Made by a program: the position numbers and the translations under genes. Below, in pieces: positions 15,334 through 20,537 of a stretch of DNA of 20,537 nt; positions within the stretch are counted from its first letter, which is position 1; each line of letters starts with the position of its first letter. The stretch is taken from NCBI GenBank assembly GCA_031260745.1, contig JAISKY010000250.1, positions 1 to 20,537 on the forward strand, written 5' to 3'. The notes beneath the pieces are model-generated. The model had not been told where the DNA came from. It searched no databases and saw nothing but the letters and a program-made list of their open reading frames with translations. This DNA comes from Oscillospiraceae bacterium. GTDB taxonomy: Bacteria; Bacillota; Clostridia; Oscillospirales; Oscillospiraceae.

Positions 15334-16539
15334 ATGATAAATAACAATTCGGTAGAAATAATATTTACCGTATCGGAGCTTAACCGGGAGATTAAAGGTC
15401 TGCTGGACGCTCAGACGTGGTTAACCTCCGTATGCGTTAAGGGCGAGCTTACGGGGTACAGGGTTTATCCGTCCGGGCATCACTACTTTAGCGTTAAGGA
15501 CGCGGAGGGTACGTTGAAATGCGTGATGTTCCGTAACGCGGCTCAAAATATGAAGCTCAAGCCGGAAAACGGTATGCAGGTACTGGTTTACGGGCGCGTC
15601 GGAGTTTACGAGCGCGACGGAGTTTACCAACTCTACGCGACCCGGATAATTCCCGATGGAGCGGGAGATATTTACGCCGCGTTTGAACAGCTAAAGGCTA
15701 AGTTGTACCGCGAGGGACTTTTCGACCCCGAACGGAAAAAGCCGCTGCCGAGGTTTCCGCAAAGGATTGCGGTAGTAACGTCCTCCGCCGGAGCGGCGAT
15801 TCGCGATATACTTAGGATTCTCAGTCAGCGTTATCCGCTTGCCGAAGTTAGAATACTGCCGGTTCGGGTTCAAGGCGCGGAAGCGCCCGGCGAAATCGCG
15901 GACGCGATAGACTACGCGAACTACATTAACGCGGGCGATTTGATAATAACCGGTCGCGGCGGCGGCTCCGCGGAGGAGTTATGGGCGTTCAACGACGAGC
16001 GTGTCGCGTACGCGATTGCTAGGTCGCGTATACCCGTAATCAGCGCGGTAGGACACGAGCCTGACGTTACGATAGCGGACTTTGTCGCCGACGTTCGGGC
16101 GGCAACTCCGTCTAACGCGGCGGAGATTGCGGTTCCTGATAGGGTTGAGCTACAAAAGGGATTGGAGAACAGCGGAAACCGGCTTGCGTCGGCAATGCGG
16201 CGCGTTACGGAACAGCGGCGTGAGCGCGTACTTAGGCTTGCGGGGTCAAGGGCGTTAAGCTCTCCCACCGCGTATATAGACGACAGGCGAATGGCGTTGG
16301 ATAATCTTACGAATCGGCTTGGGTATGCCGCGAAAGGGCTTGTTAACGCTCGCGGAACGAGCTTCGCGCGGCTTGCGGCGGGGCTTGACGCTATGAGTCC
16401 GCTGAAAGTTCTGAAACGCGGCTACGCGATTGCGGAGAAAGACGGTAAAGCGGTGCGCTCCGTGTCAGATGTCGCGGCGGGTGATACTCTAAGCGTGAAA
16501 CTCTCCGACGGAGAAATACGCGCAAAGGTTATAGCGTAG
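15334..16539 (+). CDS. xseA: Exodeoxyribonuclease VII large subunit
   Basis: Catalytic subunit of ExoVII, which degrades single-stranded DNA from both ends. The 401-residue product has an N-terminal OB-fold DNA-binding domain (about 10-105, 'FTVSELNREIKGLLDAQTWL'). The catalytic domain contains 'PQRIAVVTSSAGAAIRDIL' (142-160), 'GRGGGSAEELWAFNDE' (207-222) and GHEPDVTIADFVADVRAATP (240-259). A helical C-terminal part (about 270-380) ends with the conserved 'PLKVLKRGYAI' segment. This is slightly short but complete. The ATG at 15334 has only a distant, weak ribosome site within the end of nusB. The partner subunit gene xseB, which often follows directly, is not here: only 21 nt separate xseA from uppP. 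Confidence 0.96.
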   Translation: MINNNSVEIIFTVSELNREIKGLLDAQTWLTSVCVKGELTGYRVYPSGHHYFSVKDAEGTLKCVMFRNAAQNMKLKPENGMQVLVYGRVGVYERDGVYQLYATRIIPDGAGDIYAAFEQLKAKLYREGLFDPERKKPLPRFPQRIAVVTSSAGAAIRDILRILSQRYPLAEVRILPVRVQGAEAPGEIADAIDYANYINAGDLIITGRGGGSAEELWAFNDERVAYAIARSRIPVISAVGHEPDVTIADFVADVRAATPSNAAEIAVPDRVELQKGLENSGNRLASAMRRVTEQRRERVLRLAGSRALSSPTAYIDDRRMALDNLTNRLGYAAKGLVNARGTSFARLAAGLDAMSPLKVLKRGYAIAEKDGKAVRSVSDVAAGDTLSVKLSDGEIRAKVIA

Positions 16540-16560
16540 GAACGCGGCTCGGAGGTAATT

Positions 16561-17346
16561 ATGGATATTTTGTTTGGGATTATACAAGGCGTTGTTCAGG
16601 GGCTGACGGAGTTTTTACCGGTATCGTCAAGCGGGCATTTAGCGTTCTTGCAAAATGAATTTGGCATTAACGGCGAGAGCGACGATATGCTGTTAACCGT
16701 ATTGCTACACCTGGGAACGCTTGTAAGCGTTATTATCTACTATCGAAAAGACATATCGGATATTCTGCGGCATTTGACTAAACGGCGTATAGTTCCGCTG
16801 GTAATAATCGCGACTATCCCGTTATTAGGCGCGGTTCTGTTAAAAGACTACGTCGAGGTATTATACCACAGCACTTTGTTTATCGGTATTATGTGGATTG
16901 TAACCGGGGTTATGCTGATATTGGGCGACGCGTATACTCCGGGTAAGGCTCGCAAGGACGAGGAGCATACTAAGTTCAGCGACGCGCTTATTGTCGGAAT
17001 TGTCCAGGGTATAGCGATTCTGCCGGGGTTATCGAGGTCCGGGAGCACGATAACTGCGGGTACGCTTAGAGGGCTTGACCGGAAATTTGCGGTGCGGTTA
17101 TCGTTTTTGATGTCGATACCCGCGATACTTGGCGCAAACGTACTGGAGATAAAAGACGCGGTGGCGGTCGGAATTGAAACGTCGAAACTACCGACTTACG
17201 CGGCGGGAGTGGTCGCGGCGGCGGTCAGCGGGTATCTCGCGATTCGGCTGATTGACTGGGTCGCGGAAAAGGCGAAGTTTAAGTATTTCGGTATGTATTG
17301 CCTCGCGATTGGTATTGCCGCGATTGTTCTTGGCATTATTAAGTAG
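16561..17346 (+). CDS. uppP: Undecaprenyl-diphosphatase UppP/BacA
   Basis: An integral membrane phosphatase that recycles undecaprenyl diphosphate to the monophosphate lipid carrier used for peptidoglycan synthesis; extra copies give bacitracin resistance. The 261-residue product has both signature loops: 'QGLTEFLPVSSSGH' (13-26; catalytic-region E17 and the SSSGH loop) and 'LPGLSRSGST' (154-163). About seven or eight hydrophobic segments are spread through the chain. GGAGGT at 16551-16556 precedes the ATG. It follows xseA at 21 nt and precedes ftsK at 26 nt, so it is likely part of the same transcript. Confidence 0.96.
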   Translation: MDILFGIIQGVVQGLTEFLPVSSSGHLAFLQNEFGINGESDDMLLTVLLHLGTLVSVIIYYRKDISDILRHLTKRRIVPLVIIATIPLLGAVLLKDYVEVLYHSTLFIGIMWIVTGVMLILGDAYTPGKARKDEEHTKFSDALIVGIVQGIAILPGLSRSGSTITAGTLRGLDRKFAVRLSFLMSIPAILGANVLEIKDAVAVGIETSKLPTYAAGVVAAAVSGYLAIRLIDWVAEKAKFKYFGMYCLAIGIAAIVLGIIK

Positions 17347-17372
17347 GCATAATCGGTAAATGGAGGTTTGGA

Positions 17373-19832
17373 ATGGCGGCGAGAAAAACGACAACCAGCA
17401 AAACTAAAACAAGTAAAGCGAAATCAACCCCAAAGCGCCGCGAGGTCGGAGCGGTGGTGTGTTTGATGCTCGCGTGCTTTTCGCTGCTTGGGTACTTTAC
17501 TACTGACGGGATATTTATCGCGTTTGTCGGCAAGCAGTTAAGAGGTCTAATCGGAGCGGGGTATTACCTCGCGGTTCCCGCTTTGCTTGCCGCGACGATA
17601 ATTCTCGCGTTTCACAAAGGACGCCCCGTAAGGCTTCGAGTGTTCTGCGCCGTTATGGTGCCTGTGCTTGCGGGCGCGTTGATACATTTGATTACCAACA
17701 AGGGTACATACTCGGAATTTCCGAAAATGTTCGGCGAGTTGTACTATGAGTCGGTAGCGGACCCGTCCGCCGCGGGCGGAGCGGTCAGCGGAGTGCTGGC
17801 AATCGGATTCGGAGTGTTGTTCTCAAAAATCGGAGCGGGCATAGTTTTCGCGGTACTCGCGTTGGTGTGCGTATTCGCGGCGATAGCGTTACGTCCAAGT
17901 ACGGCTGCGGAGAAATGGCGAGCCAGAGAACGTCTGGAATACGAACAGGTAGCTATTACGGAGAAACCGCTTAGGCAAAGCGCGGCGGCGGGTATAAACT
18001 CGCGAACGGCTAAGCCCCCGGTTAATTTGCCGTTAGGTAAGCCAAAAGGCCGCGGCGTCGTGGATATTCCGCTTAGCGACGACAGACTTCCAAGCCGGAA
18101 ACTTAACGAGGACGACGATATTCCGTTTCCGATGGACGATACTCCGTCTAAAGCGGGACGCGCCGACTCCGTAAGCAACGACGGTTTAAGCTCGGTGCAG
18201 GATAATCTGCCGCCGCTCGAAACTGTAAAAGCAAGCAAGAAACTGACGGAAAAAGAAGTAGCCGACGCGGGATTTGAGGTTGCGGAGGCAATCGCGAACA
18301 GACAGGAGAATCTTGACGACTCGGATTATATATTCCCGCCGTTGAGTTTGCTGACCCCGCCGAGCGGAACAATCAGCGACGGGCGCGACGAGATGGCGAT
18401 TAACACAAAGCGGCTTGACGAGGCTTTGCGGAGCTTCAGAATTGACGCGGAGATTGTCAATGTTACTCGCGGACCGAGCGTTACGCGTTATGAAATTGAG
18501 CTTGAGCAAGGCGTCAAGCTGAACAAACTGACTAACCTTGCGGACGATATCGCGCTGTCGCTTGGCGCGACCGGAGTTCGCGTCGCACCGATACCCGATA
18601 AGATTTCAACGGTGGGCGTCGAGGTTCCGAACAAACTGGTAACTACGGTGTATTTGCGCGAGATAATCGAAAGCTCCGAGTTTCAGCGCGGCGGCAGTAA
18701 GTTGACATTCGCAATCGGCAAGGACATCAGCGGTAACGCGATAGTCGGCGACATCGCGAGATTCCCGCACTTGCTGATTGCGGGAACGACCGGGTCCGGT
18801 AAAAGCGTTTGTATGAACTCGCTGATATTGAGTTTGCTGTATAAATCCGCGCCGAGCGACGTTAAGCTGATAATGATTGACCCGAAAATGGTTGAGCTTG
18901 GCATATACAACGGGATTCCGCATTTGCTGATGCCGGTTGTTACTGACCCGAAGCAGGCGGCGGGCGCGTTGCAATGGGGAATGTACGAGATGATGAAGCG
19001 TTACAAGTCGTTTTCGGAGGTAGGCGCTCAGAACCTTGCGGCATATAACGCGATTATGGCTAAGACCGAGGGCGGTCAGCAAATGTGGCAGATAGTCGTG
19101 CTGATTGACGAGCTTGCCGACTTAATGCTCGTCGCGGCGAAAGACGTAGAGGAAAGCATTTGCCGAATTGCTCAAATGGGACGAGCCTCCGGGATTCACC
19201 TGATAATCGCTACACAGCGTCCGTCAGCGGACGTTATTACGGGTCTGATGAAGGCGAACATACCAAGCCGAATCGCGTTCGCGGTTGACAGCGCGCTTAA
19301 CAGCCGCATAATCCTTGACACTATGGGCGCGGAAAAACTGGTCGGCAAGGGCGATATGCTGTTCGCTCCGTTGGGTATGGGTAAGCCTATGCGCGTTCAG
19401 GGTACGTTTGTGACCGATGCGGAACGCGAGGACGTTATCGAGTACGTAAAAGTTCGCGGCGGCGGCGCGCAATACGACGAGGATGTAATGAGCGAAATCG
19501 ACGATAGAATGTCCAGAAGCAAGGGCAAAGCGGATAGCGTGAGCTCCGCGCCGTCATCGCTGGGCGATTTGAACGCGTCGGACGGCGACGGCTTAAAAGA
19601 CAGCTCCGGCGGTTCTTTAGACGAGATGTACAACGCCGCCGTAGAGGTTTTACTTGAAACCGGACAAGCGTCCGTGAGTATGCTCCAACGGCGGTTGAAG
19701 CTCGGCTACGGACGCGCCGCGAGGATAATGGACGATATGGAAGCCAACGGCGTAGTCGGTCCGTTTGACGGCGCTAAGCCCCGTAAACTGCTGATTACGC
19801 GCGATGAATGGGAAGATATGCTTGGCGGTTGA
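17373..19832 (+). CDS. ftsK: DNA translocase FtsK/SpoIIIE
   Basis: A membrane-anchored hexameric motor that pumps chromosomal DNA through the division or sporulation septum. The 819-residue product starts with a basic tail (4-23), then about four hydrophobic segments (roughly 25-45, 56-80, 88-108, 138-172). A polar linker runs to ~330. The motor domain follows: FtsK alpha/beta with 'RGPSVTRYEIELEQGVKLNK' (366-385), Walker A GTTGSGKS (471-478), Walker B IVVLIDE (574-580) and 'IATQRPSADVITGLMKANIP' (612-631). A second acidic/Ser-rich linker (about 705-748) leads to the C-terminal gamma winged-helix domain (749-810, 'RRLKLGYGRAARIMDDMEAN'), which reads polar DNA sequences (KOPS/SRS). Size is close to B. 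subtilis SpoIIIE, and SpoIIIE and SftA roles cannot be told apart from sequence alone; the N-terminal membrane segments favour SpoIIIE. GGAGG at 17362-17366 sets the start. Confidence 0.96.
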   Translation: MAARKTTTSKTKTSKAKSTPKRREVGAVVCLMLACFSLLGYFTTDGIFIAFVGKQLRGLIGAGYYLAVPALLAATIILAFHKGRPVRLRVFCAVMVPVLAGALIHLITNKGTYSEFPKMFGELYYESVADPSAAGGAVSGVLAIGFGVLFSKIGAGIVFAVLALVCVFAAIALRPSTAAEKWRARERLEYEQVAITEKPLRQSAAAGINSRTAKPPVNLPLGKPKGRGVVDIPLSDDRLPSRKLNEDDDIPFPMDDTPSKAGRADSVSNDGLSSVQDNLPPLETVKASKKLTEKEVADAGFEVAEAIANRQENLDDSDYIFPPLSLLTPPSGTISDGRDEMAINTKRLDEALRSFRIDAEIVNVTRGPSVTRYEIELEQGVKLNKLTNLADDIALSLGATGVRVAPIPDKISTVGVEVPNKLVTTVYLREIIESSEFQRGGSKLTFAIGKDISGNAIVGDIARFPHLLIAGTTGSGKSVCMNSLILSLLYKSAPSDVKLIMIDPKMVELGIYNGIPHLLMPVVTDPKQAAGALQWGMYEMMKRYKSFSEVGAQNLAAYNAIMAKTEGGQQMWQIVVLIDELADLMLVAAKDVEESICRIAQMGRASGIHLIIATQRPSADVITGLMKANIPSRIAFAVDSALNSRIILDTMGAEKLVGKGDMLFAPLGMGKPMRVQGTFVTDAEREDVIEYVKVRGGGAQYDEDVMSEIDDRMSRSKGKADSVSSAPSSLGDLNASDGDGLKDSSGGSLDEMYNAAVEVLLETGQASVSMLQRRLKLGYGRAARIMDDMEANGVVGPFDGAKPRKLLITRDEWEDMLGG

Positions 19833-19851
19833 CGCCGCAAAATAAAACTAT

Positions 19852-19907
19852 TCACATCTCCCGCGTTTTGCCATCAAAAAAGGGTTGACAAACTGCGGGA
19901 GATGTGA
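19852..19907. repeat. 13-bp perfect inverted repeat spanning the promoter region after ftsK
   Basis: Left arm TCACATCTCCCGC (19852-19864) and right arm GCGGGAGATGTGA (19895-19907) are exact reverse complements. After one G.T and one mismatch the pairing continues with TTTG/CAAA, giving a stem of up to 19 positions around an 18-nt loop. The right arm fills the -35/-10 spacer of the promoter at 19885-19913, as expected for an operator or DNA-loop site. It could instead, or also, act as the ftsK terminator, being 20 nt after the stop; however the 3' flank (TATATTATAAAATAAATTT) is AT-rich rather than a clean T-run. Confidence 0.85.
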
Positions 19908-19913
19908 TATATT
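19885..19913 (+). promoter_or_regulatory. Strong extended -10 promoter of the second acyl-CoA synthetase
   Basis: TTGACA (19885-19890), a 17-nt spacer and TATATT (19908-19913), with the extended -10 TG at 19905-19906. It is 43 nt upstream of the start codon at 19956. The inverted-repeat right arm lies exactly between the two boxes, so a protein bound there would block RNA polymerase. Confidence 0.82.
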
Positions 19914-19955
19914 ATAAAATAAATTTATTAAGTTAAAGAGATAAAGGAGCGCGCG

Positions 19956-20537
19956 ATGATTATTACTCAGTTTTTGGAGCGTAACGCCAGAGAATTTCCC
20001 GGCGACATCGCTCTTGTCGAGCTTAACCCCGAGCAGCGCGACATCGACCACCCTAACTGGCGCGAGTACGGACTTGTCGAACCCGACCAGTTTCACAGAG
20101 CGTACCGCAAGGAAATAACTTGGAAAGAGTTCGACATTAAAGCGAACAAGTTCGCAAACTTTCTTATTTCACGCGGATACAAAAAAGGGGATAAGATTGC
20201 GATTCTGCTGATGAACTGCATTGAGTGGCTGCCGATATATTTCGGGATACTTAAAGCGGGCTGTATCGCCGTACCGCTTAACTTCCGCTATGCGTCTGAC
20301 GAAATCGCGTATTGTCTTGAGCTTTCTGACGCGAGTACGCTCGTGTTCGGACAGCACTTCATTGACCGTCTGAGTCAGCTTGTGGGTAGCGACGGCAAAT
20401 TGACGATTAACGGCGCGGAAATTCCGTGTTTCTATACCGGCGACCCGCCTCCGCCTAAGTTCGCGGAGGATTACGCGGAACTTACCGCTCCGCAGTCCGA
20501 CGAAGCTCCCGCGATTGGGAAAACCCTTACGGAGCTT
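19956..20537 (+). CDS. AMP-forming acyl-CoA synthetase/ligase-type enzyme, 3' partial
   Basis: The frame starts at ATG 19956 (AAAGGAG at 19943-19949) and stays open for 194 codons to the window edge. The N-terminal ANL-superfamily region is clear: 'ITWKEFDIKANKFANFLISR' (54-73), 'KKGDKIAILLMNCIEWLPIY' (76-95) and 'GILKAGCIAVPLNFRYASDE' (97-116). The sequence stops just before the expected ATP-binding P-loop. An insertion (about 23-50, rich in Asp, Glu, Pro) between the first helix and 'ITWKEF' is longer than in the enzyme at 6135, so the two are not recent duplicates. Substrate unknown; fatty or aromatic acid-CoA ligases are the nearest types. It has its own strong promoter with an operator-like repeat, implying regulated expression unlike its housekeeping neighbours. 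Confidence 0.88.
   Translation, partial: MIITQFLERNAREFPGDIALVELNPEQRDIDHPNWREYGLVEPDQFHRAYRKEITWKEFDIKANKFANFLISRGYKKGDKIAILLMNCIEWLPIYFGILKAGCIAVPLNFRYASDEIAYCLELSDASTLVFGQHFIDRLSQLVGSDGKLTINGAEIPCFYTGDPPPPKFAEDYAELTAPQSDEAPAIGKTLTEL

Noticed and set aside
17744..18238. Minus-strand open frame of 164 codons inside ftsK
   Set aside because: It is antisense to the polar linker of FtsK, has no ribosome site or family similarity, and ftsK itself is certain.
1..20537. tRNA, rRNA, CRISPR array, insertion sequence or attachment site
   Set aside because: No cloverleaf-like sequence, regularly spaced repeats, transposase frame or flanking direct repeats were seen on either strand.
1..20537. Avoidance of GGCC as a second depleted site
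   Set aside because: GGCC is uncommon but occurs several times (for example near 998, 1793, 9416, 13027), and rarity of GCC and CC-rich codons can explain it.
6135..20537. The two acyl-CoA synthetase genes as a recent duplication
   Set aside because: Their N-terminal regions differ in length and sequence, and only general superfamily positions agree.

Overview
The window looks like a chromosomal segment of a low-to-mid GC, spore-former-type Clostridia (Oscillospiraceae/Ruminococcaceae-like). The reasons are a ytfI-ytfJ(GerW)-D-Ala-D-Ala carboxypeptidase-rluB block, an Asp23/Gls24-nusB-xseA block, a SpoIIIE/FtsK translocase, a SpoVK/CbbX-like AAA+ ATPase, strong AGGAGG-type ribosome sites and sigma-A-like promoters. 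The taxonomic call is an inference from family content and gene order; no rRNA or tRNA gene lies in the window. All genes share one codon style (GCG for Ala, CGC/CGT for Arg, GAC for Asp).

Layout. (1) 1-3780, plus strand: a tightly packed operon of a DUF2953 (YtfI-like) membrane protein cut by the window edge, ytfJ/GerW, a short exported D,D-carboxypeptidase, a GyrI-like effector-binding protein, rluB and a GNAT acetyltransferase, closed by a hairpin at 3803-3824. (2) 3831-7677, plus: a promoter, a compact DNA polymerase I that has lost most of the 3'-5' exonuclease-like domain, and an acyl-CoA synthetase-type adenylating enzyme, closed by a perfect 13-bp hairpin shared with the convergent gene. 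(3) 7700-14418, minus: a 1615-residue secreted InlB-B/Listeria-Bacteroides repeat protein driven by a near-consensus promoter with a ~115-nt leader, and behind it an AAA+ ATPase with a probable TerB-like N-terminal domain and its own promoter. (4) 14470-19832, plus: Asp23/Gls24, nusB, xseA, uppP and ftsK/spoIIIE, starting from a promoter divergent from that of the AAA+ gene. (5) 19852-20537, plus: a 13-bp perfect inverted repeat whose right arm fills the -35/-10 spacer of a very strong promoter, followed by the N-terminal 194 codons of a second acyl-CoA synthetase-type enzyme running off the window.

Most of the plus-strand genes are housekeeping (cell-wall precursor recycling and trimming, DNA replication, repair and translocation, rRNA modification, transcription antitermination). 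The minus-strand pair is the accessory-looking part.

The most striking whole-window signal is the apparent total absence of the tetranucleotide GATC in 20.5 kb, in coding and non-coding DNA alike. Other points worth a second look are the inverted repeat built into the promoter at 19852-19913, the reduced PolA, the anchorless giant repeat protein with an unrecognised C-terminal domain, and the TerB-like/AAA+ fusion.
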